From an uncultured Prevotella sp. (lineage in GTDB: Bacteria > Bacteroidota > Bacteroidia > Bacteroidales > Bacteroidaceae): a DNA stretch of 41,379 nt. Of this stretch, positions 8,969 through 17,261 are shown piece by piece. The position numbers were made by a program, and so were the translations under genes. Location: contig USRA01000013.1 in the NCBI GenBank assembly GCA_900557035.1, positions 1-41,379 of the forward strand, in the 5' to 3' direction. Position 1 is the first letter of the stretch; every line of letters starts with the position of its first letter. Below the pieces are notes generated by a model. The model saw only the letters and a program-made list of their open reading frames with translations, had not been told where the DNA came from and searched no databases.

Positions 8969-10777
8969 ATGCAAATTAATAGTCATCTTTCGGTTCTGGT
9001 TCATGACCTCGCTAAGAAGTGGGGAGATAAGCCTGCGCTTACCTTCAGGAAGTTTGGTAGTGACCAGTGGCAAACGGTTTCATTCAATCAGTTTTCCCTA
9101 AGAGTGAAACAAGTGAGCAATGCCCTCCTCAATCTTGGGGCTAAACCACAAGACAAAATTGCTGTCTTCTCACAGAACTGTGTGCATTATCTGTACACCG
9201 ATTTTGGTGCATACGGTATCAGAGTAACCTCCGTTCCTTTCTATGCCAACAGCAGTGAGCAGCAGATTCAATATATGATCAATGATGCCCAGATTCGCTT
9301 TCTCTTCGTTGGCGAACAGGAGCAGTATGACAAGGCACATCGTATCTTTGCCCTCTGCCCATCCCTGGAGCGCATCATCATCTTCGATTCCAGTGTGCGC
9401 ATCAGTACACACGACCCTGCAGCCCTCTATTTCAAGGACTTTCTGAAGTTGGGTGAGAATCTTCCACGTCAGACCGAAGTGGAGGAACTCTACAAGCAGG
9501 CAAGTATGGATGATTTGGCTAACATCCTCTATACCAGTGGAACAACTGGAGATAGCAAGGGCGTGATGCTGACCTATAGCCAGTATTATGCTGCTTTGAA
9601 GGCAAACAATGAGTGCATTCCTGTTACCGAAAAGGATCGTGTCATTGATTTCCTTCCATTCACCCATATCTTTGAACGTGGATGGGCATATCTCTGCTTG
9701 AGTGAGGGTGCCCAGCTCATCATCAATACCTATCCACAGGAGATTCAGGAGAGTATGCGCGAGATGCACCCTACCTGTATGTGCAGTGTGCCTCGTTTCT
9801 GGGAGAAGGTGTATATCGCCGTAAAGGCTAAGATGGATGATGCTGGTCCTATCCAGAAGAAACTTTTCTATCATGCTTTGGCTGTGGGAAAAAAGCGCAA
9901 TATCGAGTATATAGCCAACTGCAAGCGCCCTCCTTTGGCTCTGGAGTTGGAGTATAAGATCATCAACAAGACCATCCTGAGCATCGTGCGCAAGCAGTTG
10001 GGCTTGGATAATCCTAATATCTTCCCTACGGCTGGTGCGTATGTTAGTCCGGAGGTGGAGGAATTCGTACATGCCATCGGTATCAATATGGTAGTGGGTT
10101 ATGGCTTGACAGAGAGTCTTGCTACCGTATCTTGCGATCATCTCGACAAGAAGCGCAGTCTGGGTTCTGTGGGTCGTCCTATCTCCTGCATTCAGGTAAA
10201 GATCGGTGAGGATAATGAGGTGCTCCTCAAAGGTCCTACCATCACTCCGGGCTATTACCATCGTGATACCACCAATGCCAAGGCTTTCGATAAGGATGGA
10301 TTCTTCCATACCGGTGATGCCGGCTATCTGAAGGATGGTGAGCTTTACCTCACCGAGCGTATCAAGGATTTGTTCAAGACTTCGAATGGTAAATATATCG
10401 CTCCGCAGCAGGTAGAGTCTTTGCTCCTGGTGGATAAGTTCATTGATCAGGTGGCAGTCATCGCCGACCAGCGCAAGTTCGTTTCAGCCCTCGTTGTACC
10501 TGAGTTCCGCCTCGTAGAGGATTGGGCGCGTGAGCATCACATCGCCTTCACCTGCCGTGAGGACCTGTGTGCCAACGGGAAAGTGCAGAAGATGTTGATG
10601 GACCGTGTCCAGATTCTGCAGCAGCATCTGGCTTATTATGAGCAGATCAAGCGTATCACCCTCCTGGCTCACCATTTCTCTATGGAGTCGGGAGAGTTGA
10701 CCAATACATTGAAGATTCGCCGTCCTATCATCAACAAGAACTATAAGGCGGAGATTGACAAGATGTATGAGGAATAA
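8969..10777 (+). CDS. Long-chain fatty acid-CoA ligase (AMP-forming)
   Basis: Activates fatty acids to acyl-CoA through an acyl-adenylate, using ATP. The protein has 602 aa from ATG 8969 (MQINSHLSVL). It has the AMP-binding P-loop YTSGTTGDSKGVM near residues 188-200, GYGLTES in the adenylate site, and the C-terminal hinge region TGDAGYLKDGELYLTERIKD followed by KTSNGKYIAPQQVE. It therefore belongs to the long-chain (FadD/FAA1-like) branch. No signal peptide. prfB follows 26 bp later without a visible terminator, so the two are probably co-transcribed. The chain-length preference cannot be read from sequence. Confidence 0.92.
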   Translation: MQINSHLSVLVHDLAKKWGDKPALTFRKFGSDQWQTVSFNQFSLRVKQVSNALLNLGAKPQDKIAVFSQNCVHYLYTDFGAYGIRVTSVPFYANSSEQQIQYMINDAQIRFLFVGEQEQYDKAHRIFALCPSLERIIIFDSSVRISTHDPAALYFKDFLKLGENLPRQTEVEELYKQASMDDLANILYTSGTTGDSKGVMLTYSQYYAALKANNECIPVTEKDRVIDFLPFTHIFERGWAYLCLSEGAQLIINTYPQEIQESMREMHPTCMCSVPRFWEKVYIAVKAKMDDAGPIQKKLFYHALAVGKKRNIEYIANCKRPPLALELEYKIINKTILSIVRKQLGLDNPNIFPTAGAYVSPEVEEFVHAIGINMVVGYGLTESLATVSCDHLDKKRSLGSVGRPISCIQVKIGEDNEVLLKGPTITPGYYHRDTTNAKAFDKDGFFHTGDAGYLKDGELYLTERIKDLFKTSNGKYIAPQQVESLLLVDKFIDQVAVIADQRKFVSALVVPEFRLVEDWAREHHIAFTCREDLCANGKVQKMLMDRVQILQQHLAYYEQIKRITLLAHHFSMESGELTNTLKIRRPIINKNYKAEIDKMYEE

Positions 10778-10803
10778 TGGTTTTACTTTAAAATTCAAAG
10801 TTA

Positions 10804-11928
10804 ATGATTACAGCTGACCAGTTGAAAGATGTGATGGACAGAGCCGATGCTCTCCATCACTATCTCAATATCGACCAGAAGAAAGTAGAATTCGAGGAGG
10901 AGCAGCTCCGCACCCAGGCTCCTGACTTTTGGGAAGACCCAAAGTATGCGCAGGAGCAGATGAAGAAGGTGAAGAGCATCCAGAAATGGCTCGATGGCTA
11001 TAAGACCGTGCGCCTTTATGCCGATGAATTGAAGCTCGCCTTCGATTTCTATAAGGACGAAATGGTGACCGAGGAAGAGGTGGATGCCGATTACAGCAAG
11101 GCTATCAAGGCCATCGAAGACCTGGAGTTGAAGAACATGCTTCGCCAGAAGGAAGATCCGATGGACTGCGTGCTCAAGATCAATTCCGGTGCCGGTGGTA
11201 CGGAAAGTCAGGACTGGGCTCAGATGCTGATGCGTATGTATATGCGCTGGGCTGAGGCTCATGGCTACAAGGTAACCATCACCGATATGCAGGAAGGCGA
11301 TGAGGCTGGCATTAAGAGTGTGACGATGACCATCGAGGGCGGTGAGTTCGCCTATGGTTATCTGAAGAGCGAGAATGGTGTGCATCGTCTGGTGCGTGTA
11401 TCTCCTTTCAATGCTCAGGGCAAGCGAATGACCAGTTTTGCCAGTGTCTTTGTTACTCCGCTGGTGGATGATACCATCGAGGTGTATGTAGATCCTGCCA
11501 AGCTCTCCTGGGATACTTTCCGTTCGAGTGGTGCCGGTGGTCAGAATGTAAATAAGGTAGAGTCGGGTGTCCGTCTGCGTTATTGGTACACAGATCCTGA
11601 TACAGGCGAGGAGGAAGAAATCCTCATCGAGAACACCGAGACCCGCGACCAGCCTAAGAACCGTGCCAAGGCATTGTTGCTCTTGAAGAGTCAACTCTAC
11701 GACCGCGCCATGAAGAAGCGCCTCGAAGCCAAGGCGAAGATTGAGGCAGGCAAAAAGAAGATAGAATGGGGAAGCCAGATTAGAAGCTATGTCTTCGACG
11801 ACCGTCGTGTGAAAGACCATCGTACCAACTATCAGACCTCTGATGTGGATGGCGTGATGGACGGCAAGATAGATGATTTCATCAAGGCATACCTGATGGA
11901 GTTCCCAACTACCGATGACGAACAATAG
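10804..11928 (+). CDS. prfB: Peptide chain release factor 2
   Basis: Ends translation at UGA and UAA. The 374-aa product has the RF2 anticodon-like tripeptide SPF (residues 200-202, in VSPFNAQGKRM) and the GGQ motif (245-247) that triggers peptide release. The gene is one continuous frame from ATG 10804. The region matching the E. coli programmed frameshift (around HHYLNIDQKK, residues 18-27) contains no in-frame stop, so the classical autoregulatory frameshift is absent. It sits between the acyl-CoA ligase and a 49-aa membrane protein. Confidence 0.96.
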   Translation: MITADQLKDVMDRADALHHYLNIDQKKVEFEEEQLRTQAPDFWEDPKYAQEQMKKVKSIQKWLDGYKTVRLYADELKLAFDFYKDEMVTEEEVDADYSKAIKAIEDLELKNMLRQKEDPMDCVLKINSGAGGTESQDWAQMLMRMYMRWAEAHGYKVTITDMQEGDEAGIKSVTMTIEGGEFAYGYLKSENGVHRLVRVSPFNAQGKRMTSFASVFVTPLVDDTIEVYVDPAKLSWDTFRSSGAGGQNVNKVESGVRLRYWYTDPDTGEEEEILIENTETRDQPKNRAKALLLLKSQLYDRAMKKRLEAKAKIEAGKKKIEWGSQIRSYVFDDRRVKDHRTNYQTSDVDGVMDGKIDDFIKAYLMEFPTTDDEQ

Positions 11929-11957
11929 AATTATAACAACCTAAAAATAAGATAACT

Positions 11958-12107
11958 ATGAGTGGAAATAAAGATTTAAGAAGAGCCAAGCATGAGGCTT
12001 ATCAGAAGAAGCAGGCAGCTAAGGGCGAGAAAGTAGTAAAGTGGATTTTTATCTCTTTGATAGCACTGGGTGCTCTCTTTGCCATCTATGCAGCTTCTAT
12101 AGCTTAA
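11958..12107 (+). CDS. 49-aa single-pass membrane protein of unknown function
   Basis: A short frame from ATG 11958 to TAA 12105-12107. The first 28 residues are highly charged (MSGNKDLRRAKHEAYQKKQ and on). One hydrophobic helix follows (about residues 29-49: WIFISLIALGALFAIYAASIA), reaching the C-terminus. This suggests an inner-membrane protein with a cytoplasmic basic tail, N-in. It lies 29 bp after prfB and 30 bp before the CYTH gene, so it is probably expressed with them. The in-frame position between two genes and the clean amphipathic/hydrophobic split support a real gene. No function can be assigned. Confidence 0.7.
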   Translation: MSGNKDLRRAKHEAYQKKQAAKGEKVVKWIFISLIALGALFAIYAASIA

Positions 12108-12137
12108 TAAGCTTTTATCGCATAAAAAGAGTAAGAA

Positions 12138-12623
12138 ATGAGTGGATTGGAAATAGAAAGAAAATTCCTCGTCAAGAAGGGCGACGCTTACAAAAGCGCT
12201 GCCTTTTCTAGTAGCCATATCCAGCAGGGATATATTCCGGCTGAGGGGGCTACGGTGCGCGTTCGCACCCGAGACGACAAGGCTTACCTTACCATCAAGG
12301 GTAAGTCGGTGAATGGCGGAATGACCCGCTATGAGTTTGAGAAGGAGATTACCATGGACGAGGCGCAGCATCTCCTGCAGCTTTGCCAGGGGGGTGTGAT
12401 TGATAAGCGCCGCTATCTCGTGAAAAGTGGCAGTCATATCTTCGAGGTGGACGAGTTTTATGGTGACAACGAAGGCTTGGTAATGGCGGAGGTAGAGCTG
12501 GAAAGCGAGACCGAACGTTACGAGAAACCGGATTTCATCGATCGCGAAGTTACAGGAGACAAACGCTTCTATAATTCGCATCTTTTGACAAATCCATTCT
12601 GTAAATGGCGTGATTTGCAGTAA
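12138..12623 (+). CDS. CYTH-domain protein (triphosphate tunnel metalloenzyme family)
   Basis: A 161-aa cytoplasmic protein starting MSGLEIERKFLV, the ExExK signature of the CYTH family. Alternating basic strands (VRVRTRD, YLTIKGK, YEFEKEI) and acidic strands (FEVDEFYGDN, MAEVELESE) line an eight-stranded tunnel that binds triphosphates and metal. Bacterial relatives hydrolyse inorganic triphosphate or similar compounds, and some are adenylate cyclases. Inorganic triphosphatase is the more likely role at this length. It is the last gene of the acyl-CoA ligase / prfB group. Confidence 0.88.
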   Translation: MSGLEIERKFLVKKGDAYKSAAFSSSHIQQGYIPAEGATVRVRTRDDKAYLTIKGKSVNGGMTRYEFEKEITMDEAQHLLQLCQGGVIDKRRYLVKSGSHIFEVDEFYGDNEGLVMAEVELESETERYEKPDFIDREVTGDKRFYNSHLLTNPFCKWRDLQ

Positions 12624-12692
12624 AATCGCATAATTATTTAGGATTTCGCATAATTTGCTTTCGATTTATACGCTTATTTGGATTATTTTTTA

Positions 12693-12700
12693 TAATTTTG
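12693..12700 (+). promoter_or_regulatory. -7 box of the NSS transporter pair
   Basis: TAATTTTG matches TAnnTTTG and would give a leader of about 130 nt before the first NSS gene. No clear -33 TTTG is present at 19-20 bp. Confidence 0.5.
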
Positions 12701-12785
12701 CAGCATCAAAGAGCTGAAGCGTTAAGAAAGATATAATAGCGCTGTGAGTTTGATGTGAAATAATAAAGAAGAATCTAAGTTTTTT

Positions 12786-12819
12786 AAAAGAAATAATAAG
12801 AATTAAAAGAAATAATAAG
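12786..12819 (+). repeat. 15-bp direct repeat in the NSS leader
   Basis: AAAAGAAATAATAAG occurs at 12786-12800 and again at 12805-12819, a 19-bp period. The second copy runs into AAGGAG (12817-12822), a Shine-Dalgarno-like sequence that is unusual in Bacteroidota and sits rather far (12 bp) from the ATG at 12835. Confidence 0.55.
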
Positions 12820-12834
12820 GAGAAAGTAAACGAA

Positions 12835-14199
12835 ATGGCAGATTCAAATAGAGGTAGTTTTGGTAGCAAGTTGGGAATGATTCTTGCTACCGCTGGTGGT
12901 GCCGTAGGTTTGGGTAACGTATGGCGCTTCCCTTATATGGCTGGTCAGGAAGGTGGCGCAGCCTTTATCTTGGTGTACATCGGATGCGTGCTTTTGCTCG
13001 GCATCCCTTGTATGATTTCGGAGTTTATCATCGGTCGCCATGGTGCTTCCAATACAGCTCGCGCCTACACCAAGCTTGCCAATGGCACAGCCTGGAAGTG
13101 GGTGGGATTTCTGGAAGTGCTCACGGGTTTCCTGATTACGGGTTACTATGCCGTGGTTTCGGGTTGGTGCCTTCAGTATGTGTATGCCAGTATCATAGGC
13201 GAACTGCATGGTGATGCCAATTATGTGACTCAGTATTTCCAGGAGTTTGCTGCCGATCCGTTCCGTCCTGTATTGTGGACGGTGGTTATTTTCCTGATTT
13301 GTCATTTCGTGATTATCCATGGTGTTCGTGGCGGTATCGAAAAGGCATCCAAGGTGATGATGCCGCTGCTTTTCATCCTGCTGCTCATCATCGTTGTGGC
13401 TTCCTGCCTGTTGCCTGATGCGGGCAAGGGTGTAGAGTTCCTGCTCAAGCCTGATTTTGGAAAGGTAGATCGCAATGTGTTCCTCAATGCCTTGGGACAG
13501 TCGTTCTATTCCATGAGTATCGGTATGGGCTGCATCTGTACCTATGCATCTTATTTCAGTCGCCAGACCAATCTCTTTAAGTCGGCATTGCAGATTTCTG
13601 TCATTGACTTGATGGTTGCTGTATTGGCGGGTCTGATGATTTTCCCTGCAGCCTTTTCTGTTGGTATTTCTCCGGATAGTGGTCCGTCACTCATCTTCAT
13701 CACTTTGCCGAATGTCTTCAATAAGGCGTTTGCGGCACTTCCTGTATTGGGATGGATTATTTCCCTGCTGTTCTATGTACTTCTGTCAGTGGCAGCATTG
13801 ACCTCTCTGATGTCGCTGCACGAGGTGAATACTTCGTTCTTCTACGAGGAGTTGAAGATCGACCGTAAGAAGGGTGCTTGGATTGTAACCATCTCCTGTG
13901 CCATCATTGGTGCATTCTGTTCGTTCTCATTGGGAGCTACCGATAAGCTTTCCTGGTTGGGCAAGACGCTTTTCGATTGGTTTGATTTCATCACCGGACA
14001 GATTTTCCTTCCAATGGGAGGCTTGCTTACCTGTCTGTTCCTGGGATGGTATGTACCAAAGAAGATTTTGAAGGATGAGTTTACCAACTGGGGAACCTTG
14101 AAGGGGCGTCTCTTTGGCATCTATTTCTTCCTGGTTAAGTTCGTGTGCCCTATCCTCATCTTGCTGGTGTTCTTAAACCAGTTTGGAGTTTTGGGATAA
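12835..14199 (+). CDS. Sodium-dependent transporter, NSS (neurotransmitter:sodium symporter) family, copy 1
   Basis: Inner-membrane sodium-driven symporter, probably for an amino acid. The 454-aa protein begins with the family's cytoplasmic start and helix 1: SFGSKLGMILATAGGAVGLG, then NVWRFPYMAGQEGGAAF. Helix 1 is unwound around the sodium and substrate sites. The length and hydrophobic profile fit the 11-helix bacterial subgroup (like MhsT), not the 12-helix LeuT form. The second copy follows 53 bp later and is similar along its whole length, so this is a tandem duplication. The substrate cannot be read from sequence. Confidence 0.92.
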   Translation: MADSNRGSFGSKLGMILATAGGAVGLGNVWRFPYMAGQEGGAAFILVYIGCVLLLGIPCMISEFIIGRHGASNTARAYTKLANGTAWKWVGFLEVLTGFLITGYYAVVSGWCLQYVYASIIGELHGDANYVTQYFQEFAADPFRPVLWTVVIFLICHFVIIHGVRGGIEKASKVMMPLLFILLLIIVVASCLLPDAGKGVEFLLKPDFGKVDRNVFLNALGQSFYSMSIGMGCICTYASYFSRQTNLFKSALQISVIDLMVAVLAGLMIFPAAFSVGISPDSGPSLIFITLPNVFNKAFAALPVLGWIISLLFYVLLSVAALTSLMSLHEVNTSFFYEELKIDRKKGAWIVTISCAIIGAFCSFSLGATDKLSWLGKTLFDWFDFITGQIFLPMGGLLTCLFLGWYVPKKILKDEFTNWGTLKGRLFGIYFFLVKFVCPILILLVFLNQFGVLG

Positions 14200-14252
14200 T
14201 CGGAGTTTGGATATAGGGCATATATAATATAAGGTGTATTAACATTAACATC

Positions 14253-15608
14253 ATGGAAACAAGAGGAAATTTTGGAAGTAAATTAGGCATTATTCTCGCC
14301 ACGGCGGGATCTGCCGTAGGATTGGGAAACATTTGGCGTTTCCCATATATGACTGGTCAGAATGGTGGTGCAGCTTTCATTCTGATTTATTTAGTCTGCA
14401 TCATTCTGCTGGGTTTGCCGGGTATGCTGAGCGAATTTATCATCGGTCGTCATTCTGCATCCAATGCAGCCCGTGCTTATACCAATCTGGGTAAGCACAA
14501 GGCGTGGGGTGCCTTGGGATTGATGGGAATCATCACTTCCATGATCATCTTCGGATTTTATTCCGTAGTGGCAGGCTGGTGCCTGCAGTATCTTTATGCC
14601 AGCATTATCGGTGGCGTGCATGGTGATCCTGAGTATGTAAAAAGCTATTTCCAGACTTTCGCATCCGATCCGGTTCGTCCTGTATTATGGGCATTAGGCT
14701 TTATCCTGCTCACCCACATGGTGGTGGTTCGCGGTGTGCGTAATGGTATCGAAAAGGCATCCAAGATCTTGATGCCGCTGCTTTTCATCCTGCTGGTGAT
14801 CATCGTGATTGCTTCCTGCTCATTGCCGGGAGCGATGAAGGGAGTGGAGTTCCTGCTGAAACCGGATTTCAGCAAGGTAGATGAGAATGTGCTGCTCGAG
14901 GCTTTGGGACAGGCTTTCTTCTCGCTGAGTATGGGCACGGCATGTCTTTGCACCTACGCTTCTTATTTCAACCGTCAGACGAATCTCTTGAAATCAGCCA
15001 CTCAGATTGTAACCATTGATACGCTCATCGCCATATTGGCTGGATTGATGATCTTCCCAGCTGCTTTCTCCGTGGGAGTTCAGCCGGATAGTGGTCCTTC
15101 GCTAATCTTCATCACCCTGCCTAATGTATTCCAGCAGGCTTTTGGCGATATGCCGGTGGTTAGTTACATCATCTCTGTATTGTTCTATGGCTTGTTGGTG
15201 TTGGCTGCTCTTACCTCTACGATCTCGATGCACGAGATTGGTACCGCCTTTATTTATGAAGAGGGCAAGATAAGTCGTGCGAAGGGAGCCTGGGTAGAGA
15301 CGATAGTATGTGGTATTATCGCAGTATTCTGTTCCCTTTCTCAGGGTGCGGTAGAGGGCTTGGGCTTCTTCGGTAAGGATTTTCTCTCCAATTGTGATAA
15401 TTTGACGGCGCAGCTTCTGATGCCGTTGTCTTCGTTCATCACCTGCCTGTTCCTGGGCTGGTATGTACCAAAGAAGATTGTACGTGATGAATTCACCAAC
15501 TGGAATACGGTAAGTGGAAAGCTTTTTCCTGTCTTCCTCTTTACCATCCGATTTATCTGTCCAATCTGCATCTTCCTGATCTTCCTGCATCAGTTTGGAA
15601 TCATCTAG
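14253..15608 (+). CDS. Sodium-dependent transporter, NSS family, copy 2
   Basis: The 451-aa paralogue of the preceding gene, with the same helix 1 motif (GSAVGLGNIWRFPYMTGQNGG), the same helix 6-7 region and the same C-terminal block (CLFLGWYVPKKI). Divergence is concentrated in loops and in the cytoplasmic stretch before helix 9. The pair may therefore have split substrates or affinities. It is co-transcribed with copy 1 (53-bp gap, no terminator) and ends just before a very long hairpin. Confidence 0.92.
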   Translation: METRGNFGSKLGIILATAGSAVGLGNIWRFPYMTGQNGGAAFILIYLVCIILLGLPGMLSEFIIGRHSASNAARAYTNLGKHKAWGALGLMGIITSMIIFGFYSVVAGWCLQYLYASIIGGVHGDPEYVKSYFQTFASDPVRPVLWALGFILLTHMVVVRGVRNGIEKASKILMPLLFILLVIIVIASCSLPGAMKGVEFLLKPDFSKVDENVLLEALGQAFFSLSMGTACLCTYASYFNRQTNLLKSATQIVTIDTLIAILAGLMIFPAAFSVGVQPDSGPSLIFITLPNVFQQAFGDMPVVSYIISVLFYGLLVLAALTSTISMHEIGTAFIYEEGKISRAKGAWVETIVCGIIAVFCSLSQGAVEGLGFFGKDFLSNCDNLTAQLLMPLSSFITCLFLGWYVPKKIVRDEFTNWNTVSGKLFPVFLFTIRFICPICIFLIFLHQFGII

Positions 15609-15615
15609 TTCCTCA

Positions 15616-15688
15616 CATATAGTCTTGTAAGGGCAAAAGCACCGTACGCCAATAGGGTACGATGCTTTTGCCCTTACAAGACTATATG
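15616..15688. terminator. Very long perfect hairpin between convergent genes
   Basis: Arms 15616-15641 and 15663-15688 are perfect 26-bp inverted repeats beginning CATATAGTCTTGTAAGG. After one mismatch the stem continues with CGTAC / GTACG around the loop GCCAATAGG. It lies between the NSS pair and the convergent helix-hairpin-helix gene and could end both transcripts. The stem is much longer than a normal terminator, and AAAAGC/GCTTTT inside it supplies the T-run. Confidence 0.7.
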
Positions 15689-15705
15689 CAGGTCTTGCCG
15701 GATAG

Positions 15706-16665
15706 TTAGAAACAGATGTAGGGCTTCAACCTTTCTATTTCGTCTGGTGGGAAATCCTTCAGCAGTTTGAGGTCTTCTATACTATGCAGTGGACCTTTCA
15801 GCCTGCGATAATCACAGATTTCCTTGGCTTGATAGAAGTTGAGATAGGGATGCTTCTTGAGCTGGTTGAGCGTTAACTTGTTGAGATTCATCTTGCGGAT
15901 TTGCTGCTCGTCAATCTTGATATAGGCAATGGAAGATTCGGGCAATCCATCGATTTCTTCCAGCTGTTGGGCAGATGCAAATCCTCCCAGCCGTTCTCTG
16001 TATCTTACGATGCGGCTGGCATAGTAACTGCCTATACCGGGAATCTTCATCAGCAGCGTCGTATCGGCACCATTGATTTCGATATGCTCGTTGGCTCTCA
16101 GCTTATGTGGATAACTATAAACCTTGGTATCATCGTTTCTTCTATTATTATAATAAGGTGTATTGCGCCTTCCGCTTCTTCCATACCCTTCTTTTCCGTA
16201 GAAATCAGCCGCAGGCTTGTAATCGTCGGCTATCTGGATAAACGGCAACAGCACCTCGTAGGTTCTCTTGGTGATGCCATAGACCCGGGCGAAATCGGAT
16301 GGGCGGGAGAAGATGCCGCCTTTCTCCCGGAAACGGATGATGCTTCTGGCTTGCCAGCTTTCTAATCCCAGTCGTTCGAAATCCTCAGCGCTAGCCGTAT
16401 TGGGATCAAAAGGGAAGAGTTCGTGCACCATACCTTCTTCTTTGCTGTATAAAGGATGAGATTTGGAGGCGTGATGGATTTTGGCAGATGATGCATCTTT
16501 CTCTTGATTGCTGTTTGTGGAGTCTAGTTGGGAAGTCACAGGAGCATCGTTCTGCTTTTCCTGAATCAGGAACGTGAGAGAAACACACACAATCATAATG
16601 GCAAGCAGGGTGAGGAGAGCTTGTCGGTCTTTCTTTTGAAGGTAAAAAATGTCTTTGAACTTCAT
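15706..16665 (-). CDS. Membrane-anchored helix-hairpin-helix (ComEA-like) protein
   Basis: A 319-aa protein with an N-terminal membrane helix (residues about 17-34, ALLTLLAIMIVCVSLTFLI). After a Ser/Asp-rich linker come three helix-hairpin-helix modules. The first is NTASAEDFERLGLESWQARS and its continuation (about 95-140). The second centres on LMKIPGIGSYYASRIVRYR. The third is NLNKLTLNQLKKHPYLNFYQ and its continuation near the C-terminus. Such modules bind DNA backbone non-specifically, and the layout resembles ComEA DNA receptors, although Bacteroidota homologues are poorly characterised. The start lies only 22 bp behind tRNA-Pro with no separate promoter visible, so it is probably transcribed from the tRNA promoter. 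Confidence 0.85.
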   Translation of the reverse strand: MKFKDIFYLQKKDRQALLTLLAIMIVCVSLTFLIQEKQNDAPVTSQLDSTNSNQEKDASSAKIHHASKSHPLYSKEEGMVHELFPFDPNTASAEDFERLGLESWQARSIIRFREKGGIFSRPSDFARVYGITKRTYEVLLPFIQIADDYKPAADFYGKEGYGRSGRRNTPYYNNRRNDDTKVYSYPHKLRANEHIEINGADTTLLMKIPGIGSYYASRIVRYRERLGGFASAQQLEEIDGLPESSIAYIKIDEQQIRKMNLNKLTLNQLKKHPYLNFYQAKEICDYRRLKGPLHSIEDLKLLKDFPPDEIERLKPYICF

Positions 16666-16687
16666 AAGCTCCGATTTTATAGGTGAG

Positions 16688-16760
16688 TCGGGATTACTGG
16701 ACTCGAACCAGCGACCTCATCGTCCCGAACGACGTGCGCTACCAACTGCGCTAAATCCCG
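16688..16760 (-). tRNA. tRNA-Pro (anticodon CGG)
   Basis: Read on the minus strand it folds as a full cloverleaf. The acceptor is CGGGATT / AATCCCG, the D-arm GCGC-AGTTGGTA-GCGC, the anticodon stem CGTCG/CGATG with loop TTCGGGA (CGG), and the T-arm GCTGG-TTCGAGT-CCAGT. The discriminator is A at 16688. CCA is not encoded. Confidence 0.95.
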
Positions 16761-16791
16761 TTTTGTGGTACTTATGAGTACAAAGACGGTG

Positions 16792-16823
16792 CAAAGGTAC
16801 ACCAAAATCTCCATAATACCAAA
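16792..16823 (-). promoter_or_regulatory. Promoter of tRNA-Pro
   Basis: On the minus strand TTTG (16820-16823), 20 bp, TACCTTTG (16792-16799). The same arrangement and -7 sequence drive the divergent tRNA-Phe. Confidence 0.75.
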
Positions 16824-16870
16824 TAAAAAAGCACTTTTTTATCTTTTTTGAAAAGTTTTTCACTTAAAAA

Positions 16871-16902
16871 TTTGGTGGAACCAAATAATTGTTGTACCTT
16901 TG
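16871..16902 (+). promoter_or_regulatory. Promoter of tRNA-Phe
   Basis: TTTG (16871-16874), 20 bp, TACCTTTG (16895-16902), 33 bp before the mature tRNA 5' end. It mirrors the tRNA-Pro promoter on the other strand. Confidence 0.75.
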
Positions 16903-16935
16903 CACCCGCAAATGAGAAATCATCTGTAAGAGTAT

Positions 16936-17008
16936 GGTGCCATAGCTCAGTTGGTAGAGCAAAGGACTGAAAATCCTTGTGTCCCCGGTTCGATTCCTGG
17001 TGGTACCA
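16936..17008 (+). tRNA. tRNA-Phe (anticodon GAA)
   Basis: A full cloverleaf. The acceptor is GGTGCCA / TGGTACC with one G-T pair, the D-arm GCTC-AGTTGGTA-GAGC, the anticodon stem AAGGA/TCCTT with loop CTGAAAA (GAA), and the T-arm CCCGG-TTCGATT-CCTGG, which has a C-T mismatch in the middle of the stem. The discriminator is A at 17008. CCA is not encoded. Confidence 0.95.
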
Positions 17009-17011
17009 CTT

Positions 17012-17047
17012 AAAAAGCCGAACTTCTTCAAAGAGGTTCGGCTTTTT
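17012..17047 (+). terminator. Intrinsic terminator of tRNA-Phe
   Basis: AAAAAGCCGAAC (17012-17023) pairs with GTTCGGCTTTTT (17036-17047), a strong GC-containing stem ending in five T. Confidence 0.9.
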
Positions 17048-17203
17048 GTGTTTATAAGGCTTTTCTCATTATGGGCGCATTGCAGTCTGGATTCCTGCGT
17101 CTTTTTTCTTTCTTTTCCCTTTTTCTTCGATATATTTCGGGTATTTGTTCCTTTTGTTGCTAGATTTGTCTGATATTTAGCGTGAGATTGCGGTATTCTA
17201 ACC

Positions 17204-17211
17204 TACTTTTG
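17204..17211 (+). promoter_or_regulatory. -7 box of the galactan SusC/D/E operon
   Basis: TACTTTTG matches TAnnTTTG 51 bp before the susC-like start. No proper -33 element is seen, as expected for a promoter that needs an activator. The rest of 17048-17261 is T-rich and holds no other recognisable feature. Confidence 0.5.
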
Positions 17212-17261
17212 CAATCGAAATCAAATAAAAAATCAAAAGAACCTGAAAACAATTAAGCAAA

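Noticed and set aside
16936..17008. tRNA-Phe as a possible pseudogene because of a C-T mismatch in the T-stem
   Set aside because: All other stems pair, the promoter and terminator are strong, and one mismatch does not exclude function.
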